From contig OY759261.1 of the NCBI GenBank assembly GCA_963662155.1, forward strand, positions 41,466,556 through 41,530,555: a DNA stretch of 64,000 bases. Reading direction: 5' to 3'. Made by a program: the position numbers and the translations under genes. The notes beneath the pieces are model-generated. The model had not been told where the DNA came from and ran no database searches. It was given only the letters and a program-made list of their open reading frames with translations. This DNA comes from Lamellibrachia columna (Eukaryota; Annelida; Polychaeta; Sabellida; Siboglinidae). Numbering within the stretch: the stretch's first letter is position 1; each line of letters begins with the position of its first letter. Shown in pieces: positions 52,177 to 62,387 of the stretch.

Positions 52177-52980
52177 CTGATCCCTGTGGAACCCCACTCA
52201 AAACAGATTTCCAGTTTGAAATCTCACCATCTACTATTACTCTGTCTTCTGTGAATAAGCCACTTTTCTATCCAGTTGATTACATCATTACCTATACCAT
52301 GGGCATTTAGTTTAAGTAACAGTCTTTGATGTGGCACTTTATCGAAAGCTTTCTGAAAATCTAAGTAGACAACATCCTCTGGTGACCTGTCATCTACCCA
52401 CTTTGTAATTTCTTCAACAAAACATAAGAGATTGGTTAGACATGACCTTGACCTTACCCATGTTGAGATATATTTAGTAATTTATGCTTTACAAGGAATT
52501 CCACCATGTGGTCTCTAATTAATGTTTCGAGTAATTTGCATACAACTGATGTTAAACTCACTGGTCTGTAATTTTCTGGCTTGTTCCTCAATCCCTTCTT
52601 AAATAGCAGCGTAAAGTTCGCTTCTTTCCATTCTGAAGGAACTATTCCTTGTAGTGACAAGGTAAACACTTTTGCAAGTGGTGTACTAATTTGCTCAACA
52701 ATTTCTTTAAGCAGGTTTGGTGGCATCCCATCAACTCCAGGTGATTTATTATCTTTCATCTTCTTAATTTTCTTTGCTATCATTTCAGGAGTTACAAATA
52801 ACTGCCCTAAATGTTCTGATTTATCGGCTTCAAATTTAGTAACTGGAATTGGAAGTGAGCTGATATCTTCTGTGGTAAAAACTGAGCTGAAATACACATT
52901 CAGGACCTCTGCCATTTGAAACCCGTCTGAAATTATGTTTCCACTGTTGTTTTCCAGTGGTCCGACCTTATCTCAAACTT
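52177..52980 (-). pseudogene. LINE 2: RT fingers and first catalytic box
   Basis: From 52915: PVTKFEADKSEHLGQLFVTP, then SPGVDGMPPNLLKEIVEQ, WKEANFTLLFKKGLRNKPEN, YRPVSLTSVVCKLLETLI. After a frame change near 52450 comes DVVYLDFQKAFDKVPHQ-type sequence and SGVPQGS near 52190. Amino-acid identity to LINE 1 is high. Confidence 0.88.
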
Positions 52981-53170
52981 TCTGTTTGCTCCTTACATAA
53001 GCATATAAACTCTTGCTGTAATTTTTTATATTACCTGCCAATTTTTTTTGGAAGGTTCTTTTGGATTTTCTCCTAACCATTAGATAGCATGTCAGTGCTA
53101 ACTCAGCATCTACTATATCTTTATTTGATTCTGTGATACCTATTACATGAGGGTCAGTATCTGCTACCAT
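52973..53170 (-). pseudogene. LINE 2: endonuclease deletion junction
   Basis: ADTDPHVIGITESNKDIVDA, the N-terminal endonuclease with its catalytic Glu, passes directly into RRKSKRTFQKKLAGNIKNY, the post-endonuclease linker. About 200 residues, including the GDFN and SDH boxes, are missing, so target nicking would be impossible. Confidence 0.85.
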
Positions 53171-53175
53171 AATGT

Positions 53176-53830
53176 CTAACTGGGAACTCTCTTTTTATTT
53201 ACTATGCTCCTGGCTTTTAAGCATACACATTTAAGTTCATTGTCTGAAATTATTGGTGAACATTTCTTTGTATGTGTATTTGTAGTAGTACTCCTTGTTT
53301 TCTCTGTCAGTTCCCCTTGCGCATCTAGTTTAAATAATTCAATGGTACCTGTGCCCTCATCGACAACCCTGACAAACTCACACCCAAGAACTGCAGCACC
53401 CTTCCCTGTCAGATGAAGTCCATCTCTCATGAAAAAGTCATCTCTTCCCACAAAGTTTAACCACATGTCTACAAAGCCTACTCCCCCCTCCATACATACC
53501 TTCTGTACTTGTGTGTTGATCGCCATCCTCCTACAGTTCCTATACTCCTCAACCCTGCCTCCCATTACTGGTAGTATCCCCGACAATACAATCTGTCCAA
53601 TTCGTGCCTCTAAGTATCTTGACCAACCTCCTGTACTTACCAATGATGGCCAATGTACCCTCCTTCTCGGCACTGTTCGTTCCCACATGCACGAGAACAG
53701 CACCTCCCGTGACCTGTCCTGCCTTCTCTGCTACATCCTCTATTTTTGTCCCTGATAGGCATACAGTTATGTCATCTCCTCTGTTTACAATTTTATCCAC
53801 TTTCTTAATGATGGAATCCCCCATGAATAT
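53176..53830 (-). pseudogene. LINE 2 ORF1: SGNH/GDSL-type esterase
   Basis: MGDSIIKKVDKIVNRGDDIT (intact GDS block I), then VLVHVGTNSAEKEGT (block III) lie in one frame. ILSGILPVMGGR, then GFVDMWLNFVGRDDFFMRD and DGLHLTGKGAAVLG (block V) lie in another. The frame break is near 53600. The N-terminal zinc finger seen in LINE 1 was not found. Confidence 0.85.
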
Positions 53831-54174
53831 CCAGGCTTTCCTCGCCTTCCCCTGTGATACTACGTCAGCAAAGCTCCTTTCCTGCCGCAGACTATGCCCC
53901 TTTCTCTTCTATCATTAACTTCTACTGTCTTACCACCTGGCAATCCCTCCACTCACCCGTTTACCTTTCTTTTGTTGCATACTCTGCCTCCTGTCATCTT
54001 TCTACTTCTGATTCACAGTCTTCTCCTTTTCTCTGCTCTTGTTATTCTCGACCATCTTACCACCTGACAGTCCCTCTCCACTCACCCGGCTTCAAAACCC
54101 TTTAACAATATTTCATCGCCTTTCAACTTTTACTTAGAAGCTTTGTTTTGAGATAGCCTATATATTTATTGCAG

Positions 54175-54245
54175 ATCTATCGTCAGAGTTGACTGACGTT
54201 CAGGATGACTACAATCCCTTTTCAAGTGACAGTGAACCAGATATT
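54175..54245 (+). CDS. Candidate internal exon a (unidentified host gene)
   Basis: Acceptor TATTTATTGCAG|AT and donor ATT|GTAAGTG enclose 71 bp. Only one frame is open (2 nt + 23 codons): LSSELTDVQDDYNPFSSDSE then PDI. It is acidic and serine-rich and ends in phase 0. It lies immediately left of a 23-bp array that fills the next intron. LINE 2 lies antisense in the preceding interval. Confidence 0.55.
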
Positions 54246-54277
54246 GTAAGTGTTGAATGCCAAATCTAATTAATAAG

Positions 54278-55122
54278 CTTAACACAATGGCCAGACTGCA
54301 CTTAACACAATGGCCAGACTGCACTTAATACAATGGCCAGACTGCACTTAATACAATGGCCATGCTACACTTAATACAATGGCCATACTGCACTTAATAC
54401 AATGGCCATACTGCACTTAATACAATGGCCAGACTGCACTTAATACAATGGCCATACTACACTTAATACAATGGCCATGCTGCAATTAATACAATGGCCA
54501 GACTGCACTTAATACAATGGCCAGACTGCACTTAATACAATGGCCATACTACACTTAATACAATGGCCATGCTGCAATTAATACAATGGCCAGACTGCAC
54601 TTAATACAATGGCCAGACTGCACTTAATACAATGGCCAGACTGCACTTAATACAATGGCCAGACTGCACTTAATACAATGGCCAGACTGCACTTAATACA
54701 ATGGCCATGCTGCAATTAATACAATGGCCAGACTGCACTTAATACAATGGCCAGACTGCACTTAATACAATGGCCAGACTGCACTTAATACAATGGCCAG
54801 ACTGCACTTAATACAATGGCCAGACTACACTTAATACAATGGCCATGCTGCAATTAATACAATGGCCAGACTGCACTTAATACAATGACCAGACTGCACT
54901 TAATACAATGGCCATGCTGCACTTAATACAATGGCCATACTGCACTTAACACAATGGCCATGCTGCATTTAATACAATGGCCAGACTTCACTTAATACAA
55001 TGGCCAGACTGCACTTAATATAATGGCCATGCTGCACTTAATATAATGGCCATACTGCACTTGATACAATGGCCATATGGCATTTAATACAATGGCCATA
55101 CACTTAATATAATGGCCATAGT
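54278..55122. repeat. 23-bp minisatellite filling an intron, about 36 units
   Basis: Units TTAATACAATGGCCAGACTG CAC with CCAGACTG/CCATGCTG/CCATACTG variants in runs. It begins about 30 bp after the donor of exon a and ends about 15 bp before the acceptor of exon b, so nearly the whole putative intron is array. Confidence 0.96.
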
Positions 55123-55137
55123 ACATTGCCTTTACAG

Positions 55138-55185
55138 AAGACATTTGCACCAAAGAAATTGTTGCTGCATCGCTGTCACTTGATG
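55138..55185 (+). CDS. Candidate internal exon b
   Basis: Acceptor CATTGCCTTTACAG and donor GATG|GTAAGT enclose 48 bp (phase-neutral). Two frames are open: KTFAPKKLLLHRCHLM (phase 0, which follows exon a) and (2 nt) DICTKEIVAASLSLD ending with 1 nt (which fits an acceptor for exon c at 55618). The two constraints conflict, so either an exon is missing or one boundary differs. Confidence 0.45.
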
Positions 55186-55617
55186 GTAAGTTAGATGAAT
55201 TCAGCTTCAATTAATTTGAGTAATAGTAACAAGTACATTTATATTGTGTTGTAAATCTGGACAGAGTCTCTTCAGATATATATATATATATATATATATA
55301 ATTGAAACTAAGGTACGCTGTACTGTTTAAACACATTATCAACATAGATTTTTGTTAATGTTGGACTCTCGATAAGCCACAGATTTCCTTGTCCACTTGC
55401 CACGTGGGTTTTGTTCTGGATGGCAATCTTGTTAAACAGGGCTACATTCCTAGGGTTTTATAGCTTTCAAAACACGAAATAAAAATGACAGACCTATGTA
55501 AATACAGTAAGTCAGTCCTATTAAACTACATCACTAATGAAAACTGTATTACAAATATGTCTTAGATTCACTGCCATTTGCAATTCCTAATACACTGTAT
55601 GTGTAAATGTAGAGCAG
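55186..55617. other. Intronic sequence with an orphan LINE tail
   Basis: Contains a short (TA)n run (55278-55300). At 55348-55432 there is a plus-sense fragment of the LINE 1/LINE 2 3' UTR (GTTGGACTCTCGATAAGCCA, CTTGTCCACTTGCCA, GATGGCAATCTTGTTAAA). This is a severely 5'-truncated CR1 insertion. Confidence 0.6.
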
Positions 55618-55756
55618 TGAAGTGTGAGTTGGTTGTCTTATTTAAACAAACTGTTGCACATGACATGGAACTTTACGCTGCCTTTAACAATTTTTTTAAA
55701 TCACAAAAATTTCCGATAGAAACAGCATTGTGTTCATTATTCTGCGAAGTCCAAAT
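55618..55756 (+). CDS. Candidate internal exon c
   Basis: The frame reads KCELVVLFKQTVAHDMELYA then AFNNFFKSQKFPIETALCSL, FCEVQ, ending with 2 nt at donor CCAAAT|GTAAGT. The peptide is helical and protein-like. The acceptor is not certain (AGCAG at 55613-55617 fits phase 1). Its 3' end and donor are copied four more times just downstream. Confidence 0.55.
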
Positions 55757-55905
55757 GTAAGTTTGTGTTCATTATTCTGCCAGGTCCTAATGTAAGTTTG
55801 TGTTCATTATTCTGCCAGGTCCTAATGTAAGTTTGTGTTCATTATTCTGCCAGGTCCTAATGTAAGTTTGTGTTCATTATTCTGCCAGGTCCTAATGTAA
55901 GTTTG
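55722..55905. repeat. 35-bp repeat that amplifies a splice donor, 5 donors
   Basis: GTAAGTTTGTGTTCATTATT CTGCCAGGTCCTAAT repeats with GTAAGT at 55757, 55792, 55827, 55862 and 55897. The first unit is the end of exon c (…CTGCGAAGTCCAAAT); the others share CTGCCAGGTCCTAAT. Confidence 0.93.
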
Positions 55906-56480
55906 TAATATCACTAGAAATGAACCAATTGACACAATAAACAAAATAGACAAAGCCTAATCCATCTATTAATTTTATGTTTATCGATTCTGATATTCGT
56001 ATGCCTTTATTTCAGTGTTCTTGCAGGTTTGAATCCTGCTGGTGTGCACTAACACATGTTTGTGTGTCTTAATATTCCCAAGCCTTTATTGGAGTAGTGA
56101 TGCAGGTTCTAATCATGTTAGTGTTTTAAGTTTGTGTCTTAACATTCCTAAGCCTTTATTGGAGTACTGATGGAGGTTCTAATCATGTTAGTGTTTTAAG
56201 TTTGTGTCTTAACATTCCTAAGCCTTTATTGGAGTGTTGTACTTGTTCAATTATTGTTCGTTTTCTGGAACACATGTTTTTGTTTTCTAATATTTGTAAT
56301 CCTTTACTGAAGTGTTGTGGCAGGTTCAATTCCTGTTGGTGTTCTGAATAACACACCTGGCTGGGCACACGTTTACTACAGTGCAACACTTAAAAATATG
56401 TAGACTGAATCATTCTTTATCTGACATGAACCCTCCAAATTTATATCTATGTATTTTCCATGGTACTCCTCTGCACGCAT
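55906..56480. repeat. Degenerate repeat of about 70 bp, 4-5 units, intronic
   Basis: Units share ATTCCTAAGCCTTTATTGGA GT(A/G)(C/T)TG, GCAGGTTC(T/A)AAT, GTTAGTGTTTTAAG and TTTGTGTCTTAAC. The two middle copies are nearly identical, the outer ones decayed. Nothing coding. Confidence 0.75.
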
Positions 56481-56484
56481 GCAC

Positions 56485-56486
56485 GA

Positions 56487-56535
<49 letters not shown>

Positions 56536-56536
56536 C
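56485..56536. repeat. (ACGC)n microsatellite next to exon d
   Basis: About 13 ACGC units ending only about 12 bp before the acceptor of exon d, so it occupies the branch-point/polypyrimidine region. Confidence 0.95.
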
Positions 56537-56547
56537 ACATACCTCAG

Positions 56548-56638
56548 AGCCATAGAGCAACACACTATTCACATTGGTATTGAACATTGGGTCTTATTTC
56601 TTATTGATACGGATGTTGAATTCTGCCCTGTATTTAAG
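56548..56638 (+). CDS. Candidate internal exon d
   Basis: Acceptor ACATACCTCAG and donor TTTAAG|GTGATG enclose 91 bp. With 1 nt completing the codon left by exon c (AT+A), the frame continues AIEQHTIHIGIEHWVLFLID then TDVEFCPVFK and ends in phase 0. Phase agreement with exon c on one side and exon e on the other is the strongest evidence that these exons belong together. Confidence 0.6.
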
Positions 56639-56697
56639 GTGATGAATGCATGCCTGGCCTTTCCAATATTAGGTATTTTACATTTGACCTCTATCTG

Positions 56698-56910
56698 TTC
56701 CTCCTTTGTCTGTCACCCCATATAACTCCTTTGTCTGTCACCCCATATAACTCCTGTGTATGTCACCCCATATAACTCCTGTGTCTGTCACCCCATATAA
56801 CTCCTGTGTCTGTCACCCCATATAACTCCCTTGTCTGTCACCCCATATAACTCCCTTGTCTGTCACCCCATATAACTCCTTTGTCTGTCACCCCATATAA
56901 CTCCTTAGTC
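56698..56910. repeat. 25-bp minisatellite, about 8 units, intronic
   Basis: CTCCTGTGTCTGTCACCCCA TATAA with T/G/C variants at CTCC(T/G/C). It lies in the intron between exons d and e. Confidence 0.95.
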
Positions 56911-57082
56911 TACAGTGTTAAGAGCTTTCTAAAAATCCATGAAATTGACAGACGTGGCTGCCACCCGTGGCAATATGGTCAGTGCATTGTTTGTCTTTTT
57001 GAAAACAATATACATACATGCATGCACCAACGCATGCAGGCATATGCATAGTACATACATACATTAACACTTTGTTTTATAG
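56911..57082. other. Intronic unique sequence
   Basis: Nothing recognised apart from the pyrimidine-rich ACACTTTGTTTTATAG that forms the acceptor of exon e. Confidence 0.45.
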
Positions 57083-57160
57083 GTATTTGCCAAATACAAT
57101 AATGAAGAAAAAGCAGCACGTCGTGCACTGCCCATAAGAGTTGAACCTTATAGCAACACT
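57083..57160 (+). CDS. Candidate internal exon e
   Basis: Acceptor TTTGTTTTATAG and donor ACT|GTAAGA enclose exactly 26 codons, phase 0 at both ends: VFAKYNNEEKAARRALPIRV then EPYSNT. It follows exon d in phase. The family is not recognised. The next exon could start at 57722 (acceptor GTCTTTGTAG, also phase 0), but that frame enters minisatellite DNA within 20 codons. Confidence 0.6.
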
Positions 57161-57167
57161 GTAAGAT

Positions 57168-57239
57168 GGGCGCGCGCACGCACACGCACGCACACATGCA
57201 TGCACGCACGCACGCAAACACAGACATGCTCGCATGCAC
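57168..57239. repeat. ACGC/ACGCAC-type microsatellite
   Basis: Imperfect CGCACGCACACGCACGCACA run immediately after the donor of exon e. Confidence 0.9.
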
Positions 57240-57530
57240 ACCTACTCACTCACCCACACACACCCACCCTCTCACCCACACAACCACTCACTCACCCACA
57301 CAACCACTCACTCACCCACACATCCACTCACTCACCCACACAACCACTCACTCACCCACCCTCTCACCCACACAACCACTCACTCACCCACACAACCACT
57401 CACTCACCCACACAACCACTCACTCACCCACACATCCACTCACCCACCCTCTCACTCACCCACCCACCCACCCACCCACTCCAAACCCACCCACCCACCC
57501 ACCCTTTCACCCACCCACTCAACAGCCAGC
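57240..57530. repeat. 16-bp (CACTCACCCACACAAC)n array grading into (CCCA)n
   Basis: About 14 units of CACTCACCCACACAAC with a truncated CCCTCTCACC variant, then CCCACCCACCCACC. Open Thr/His/Pro frames in all three plus registers are artefacts. Confidence 0.96.
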
Positions 57531-57721
57531 CTGATGAAAGCCGGCTTTTTAGCCTGCCAAACCATCAACCATCCAAACCCAAAGTCAGACGAACGTAGAC
57601 CAATGGACTGTTAAATTACCACTGCTCCATGATCGTTGTTGCGTGGGATCACACATTCAACCAACTGCTGCGGGCTGGTCTCTCATTACAGTGGGTATTT
57701 GTGTTGTTGTTGTCTTTGTAG
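57531..57721. other. Short unique join with an acceptor-like site
   Basis: Ends in TGTTGTTGTTGTCTTTGTAG (57702-57721), a strong polypyrimidine-AG. The following CGTGGTATCCAGTCCGCAGG is open in the phase left by exon e (RGIQSAGQLNALH). This may be the true 3' continuation of the gene or an accident. Confidence 0.4.
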
Positions 57722-57779
57722 CGTGGTATCCAGTCCGCAGGACAGCTCAACGCGCTTCACATTTCACCCCTGAATGCAC

Positions 57780-57990
57780 TTGTTCAAACCAATGCGCTTC
57801 ACACTTCACCCCCGGACACACTTATTCATTCCAAAACCAATGCGCTTCACACTTCACCCCCGGACACACTTGTTCATTCCAAAACCAATACGCTTCACAC
57901 TTCACCCCCGGACACACTTGTTCATTCCAAAACCAATGCGCTTCACACTTCACCCCCGGACACACTTGTTCATTCCAACACCAACACTGT
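57780..57990. repeat. 48-bp minisatellite (A), about 4.4 units
   Basis: Units AAAACCAATGCGCTTCACAC, TTCACCCCCGGACACACTTG, TTCATTCC. 48 bp equals 16 codons, so a frame through it stays in register. Confidence 0.95.
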
Positions 57991-58026
57991 TTCTCTGACA
58001 TTCCGCCATTACTTCATGAACCTATG

Positions 58027-59366
58027 GGTTCACGTGTATCCATCACTGTATCTTGTCAGGCACTCATTTATTATGGTTCACGTGTATCCATCACTGTATC
58101 TTGCCAGGCACTCATTTATTATGGTTCACGTGTATCCATCACTGTATCTTGTCAGGCACTCATTTATTATGGTTCACGTGTATCCATCACTGTATCTTGT
58201 CAGGCACTCATTTATTATGGTTCACGTGTATCCATCACTGTATCTTGCCAGGCACTCATTTATTATGGTTCACGTGTATCCATCACTGTATCTTGTCAGG
58301 CACTCATTTATTATGGTTCACGTGTATCCATCACTGTATCTTGTCAGGCACTCATTTATTATGGTTCATGTGTATCCATCACTGTATCTTGTCAGGCACT
58401 CATTTATTATGGTTCACGTGTATTCATCACTGTATCTTGTCAGGCACTCATTTATTATGGTTCACGTGTATCCATCACTGTATCTTGTCAGGCCATCATT
58501 TATTATGGTTCATGTGTATCCATCACTGTATCTTGTCAAACACTCATTTATTATGGTTCACGTGTATCCATCACTGTATCTTGTCAGGCACTCATTTATT
58601 ATGGTTCACGTGTATTCATCACTGTATCTTGTCAGGCACTCATTTATTATGGTTCACGTGTATCCATCACTGTATCTTGTCAGGCCATCATTTATTATGG
58701 TTCATGTGTATCCATCACTGTATCTTGTCAAACACTCATTTATTATGGTTCACGTGTATCCATCACTGTATCTTGTCAGGCACTCATTTATTATGGTTCA
58801 CGTGTATTCATCACTGTATCTTGTCAGGCACTCATTTATTATGGTTCACGTGTATCCATCACTGTATCTTGTCAGGCACTCATTTATTATGGTTCACGTG
58901 TATTCATCACTGTATCTTGTCAGGCACTCATTTATTATGGTTCACGTGTATCCATCACTGTATCTTGTCAGGCCATCATTTATTATGGTTCATGTGTATC
59001 CATCACTGTATCTTGTCAAACACTCATTTATTATGGTTCACGTGTATCCATCACTGTATCTTGTCAGGCACTCATTTATTATGGTTCACGTGTATTCATC
59101 ACTGTATCTTGTCAGGCACTCATTTATTATGGTTCACGTGTATCCATCACTGTATCTTGTCAGGCCATCATTTATTATGGTTCATGTGTATCCATCACTG
59201 TATCTTGTCAAACACTCATTTATTATGGTTCACGTGTATCCATCACTGTATCTTGTCAGGCACTCATTTATTATGGTTCACGTGTATTCATCACTGTATC
59301 TTGTCAGGCACTCATTTATTATGGTTCATGTGTATCCCTCACTGTATCTTGTCAGGCACTCATTTA
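58027..59366. repeat. 48-bp minisatellite (B) with E-boxes, about 28 units
   Basis: Units GGTTCACGTGTATCCATCAC, TGTATCTTGTCAGGCACTCA, TTTATTAT. All three plus frames are open through the array (frames of 578, 491 and 443 codons), because 48 is divisible by 3 and the unit has no stop in any register. From about 58418 four variant types recur in fixed order, giving a 192-bp higher-order unit. Most units hold the palindrome CACGTG; some have CATGTG. Confidence 0.97.
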
Positions 59367-59419
59367 TGCAGCTGGGTGAACTGAGACAATGTGCAGTGAA
59401 CGAAATTGCCCCAGCTTCG

Positions 59420-61920
59420 AAACAGTTCTCTAGACTGTTCGATGTCGTAACTATTACACTCCAGCTAGATGCTTGCCTGGTGTATTTATAAACACTCAAT
59501 AGTGAGTTCTGTAGACTGTCTAAAGTCTAACTACTACACTCTGGCTAGTTACTTGCCTGGTGTATTTATAAACACTCAGTAGTGAGTTCTGTAGACTGTC
59601 TAAAGTCTAACTACTACACTCCGGCTAGTTACTTGCCTGGTGTATTTATTAAGTCAATAGTGAGTTCTGTAGACTGTCTAAAGTCTAACTACTACACTCT
59701 GGCTAGTTGCTTGTTTGGTGTATTTATAAACACTCAATAAGTTCTGTAGATTGTCTGAAGTCTAACTACTACACCCTGGCTATTTACTTGCCTGGTGTAT
59801 TTATAAACACTGAATAGTGAGTTCTCTAGACTGTCTGATGTCCTAACTACTACACTCCGGCTATTTACTTGCCTGGTGTATTTATAAACACTCAATAGTG
59901 AGTTCTGTAGACTGTCTGATGTCCTAACTATGACACTCCGGCTAGTTACTTGCCTGGTGTATTTATAAAAACTGAATAGCGAGTTCTCTAGACTGTCTGA
60001 TGTCCTAACTACTACACTCCGGCTATTTACTTGCCTGGTGTATTTATAAACACTCAATAGTGAGTTCTGTAGACTGTCTGATGTCCTAACTATGACACTC
60101 CGGCTAGTTACTTGCCTGGTGTATTTATAAACACTCAATAGCGAGTTCTCTAGACTGTCTGATGTCCTAACTATTACACTCCGGCTAGTTGCTTGCCTGG
60201 TGTATTTATAAACACTCAATAGCGAGTTCTGTAGACTGTCTGATGTCCTAACTATGACACTCCGGCTAGTTACTTGCCTGGTGTATTTATAAACACTCAA
60301 TAGTGAGTTCTGTAGACTGTCCGATGTCCTAACTATGACACTCCGGCTAGTTACTTGCCTGGTGTATTTATAAACACTCAATAGCGAGTTCTCTAGACTG
60401 TCTGATGTCCTAACTATTACACTCCGGCTAGTTGCTTGCCTGGTGTATTTATAAACACTCAATAGCGAGTTCTCTAGACTGTCTGATGTCCTAACTATTA
60501 CACTCCGGCTAGTTGCTTGCCTGGTGTATTTATAAACACTCAATAGCGAGTTCTCTAGACTGTCTGATGTCCTAACTATTACACTCCAGCTAGTTGCTTG
60601 CCTGGTGTATTTATAAACACTCAATAGCGAGTTCTCTAGACTGTCTGATGTCCTAACTATTACACTCCGGCTAGTTGCTTGCCTGGTGTATTTATAAACA
60701 CTCAATAGCGAGTTCTGTAGACTGTCTGATGTCCTAACTACTACACTCCGGATAGTTACTTGCCTGGTGTATTTATAAACGCTCAATAGTGAGTTCTGTA
60801 GACTGTCTGATGTCCTAACTACTACACTCCGGCTAGTTACTTGCCTGGTGTATTTATAAACACTCAGTAGTGAGTTCTGTAGACTGTCTAAAGTCTAACT
60901 ACTACACTCCGGCTAGTTGCTTGCCTGGTGTATTTATAAACACTCAATAGCGAGTTCTGTAGACTGTCTGATGTCCTAACTATTACACTCCGGCTAGTTA
61001 CTTGCCTGGTGTATTTATAAACGCTCAATAGTGAGTTCTGTAGACTGTCTGATGTCCTAACTACTACACTCCGGCTAGTTACTTGCCTGGTGTATTTATA
61101 AACACTCAGTAGTGAGTTCTGTAGACTGTCTAAAGTCTAACTACTACACTCCGGCTAGTTGCTTGCCTGGTGTATTTATAAACACTCAATAGCGAGTTCT
61201 GTAGACTGTCTGATGTCCTAACTATTACACTCCGGCTAGTTACTTGCCTGGTGTATTTATAAACGCTCAATAGTGAGTTCTGTAGACTGTCTGATGTCCT
61301 AACTACTACACTCCGGCTAGTTACTTGCCTGGTGTATTTATTAAGTCAATAGTGAGTTCTGTAGACTGTCTGATGTCCTAACTATTACACTCTGGCTAGT
61401 TACTTGCCTGGTGTATTTATAAACGCTCAATAGTGAGTTATGTAGACTGTCTGATGTCCTAACTACTACACTCCGGCTAGTTACTTGCCTGGTGTATTTA
61501 TAAACACTCAATAGTGAGTTCTGTAGACTGTCTGATGTCCTAACTACTACACTCCGGCCAGTTGCTTGCCTGGTGTATTTACAAACACTCAATAGTGAGT
61601 TCTGTAGACTGTCTGATGTCCTAACTACTACACTCCGGCTAGTTACTTGCCTGGTGTATTTACAAACACTCAATAGTGAGTTCTGTAGACTGTCTGATGT
61701 CCTAACTACTACACTCCGGCTAGTTACTTGCCTGGTGTATTTATAAACACTCAATAGTGAGTTCTGTAGACTGTCTGATGTCCTAACTACTACACTCTGG
61801 CTAGTTACTTGCCTGGTGTATTTATAAACACTCAATAGTGAGTTCTGTAGACTGTCTGGTGTCCTAACTACTACACTCTGGCTAGTTACTTGCCTGGTGT
61901 ATTTATAAACACTCAATACC
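59420..61920. repeat. 81-bp minisatellite, about 30 units
   Basis: Units GGCTAGTTACTTGCCTGGTG, TATTTATAAACACTCAATAG, TGAGTTCTGTAGACTGTCTG, ATGTCCTAACTACTACACTC, C. A subset reads CTAAAGTCTAACTACTACAC instead (78 bp). 81 bp equals 27 codons, so minus frames are open (210 and 350 codons) where the 78-bp or TATTAAGTC variants do not break them. Variants form local blocks (59520-59760; 60380-60700). Confidence 0.97.
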
Positions 61921-61944
61921 GAGTCTTTTGTTACATATAATAGC

Positions 61945-62362
61945 AGGTATCGGGGAGCTGATGTACCTGCCATGTGTTTACAAACATTGAACAGCTGATG
62001 TCACGGATGGTCACACACCAGTGTACTGGATGGTGCCACAGGCAGGTGACAGATTCACCCCAGCAGTTGAATGTACTTGTCTCTAAAGTGTCACATCATT
62101 TAAGTGAACATCACTGTCATTTCTTCGGTCTGTAGTTACACATAAGCATAGATGTCTTCTGGATGATGTGTATGTCTGTTTACAAATAAACAACAGGTGA
62201 CTGGTGTATTAGCCTACTTCGTGGTCACAGATGAACGCACACCAAATAGCACACAGAAATATGGCACGCAGGTGTTCAGCTGCCTTGGAAATGTAGTGTT
62301 AGTCACTTGTACAGCGGGATGTTCTTGTCATCTGTCATATCATATTATACAACCAGTCATTT
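61945..62362 (+). repeat. Dispersed repeat, copy 2 (paired with 16500-16985)
   Basis: Starts GCAGGTATCGGGGAGCTGA right at the end of the 81-bp array. Matches copy 1 in the same orientation through CATATCATATTATACAACCA with several indels. Confidence 0.8.
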
Positions 62363-62387
62363 TTGTACAGCAGGATGTTCTTGTCGT

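Larger units (their letters stand above)
50401..53900 (-). mobile_element. CR1-type LINE 2, damaged paralogue of LINE 1
   Basis: Same family and strand as LINE 1, with highly similar coding pieces. It starts abruptly at 50401 inside the final ORF and lacks the 3' UTR. A Tigger-like element sits inside (51203-52174), most of the endonuclease is deleted, and ORF1 is frameshifted. The 5' limit is uncertain (about 53900-54100). Confidence 0.85.

Noticed and set aside
57166..57614. Thr/His/Pro-rich ORFs
   Set aside because: Translations of the CACTCACCCACACAAC array in three frames.
58016..59491. Long repetitive protein gene (up to 578 codons)
   Set aside because: All three forward frames are open through the same 48-bp unit, so openness is a property of the unit. 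One frame is kept as a flagged possibility only.
59734..61973. Minus-strand 27-residue repeat protein
   Set aside because: Unit length of 81 bp keeps the frame by arithmetic. The 78-bp and TATTAAGTC variants interrupt it freely, and no start, splice or homology was seen.
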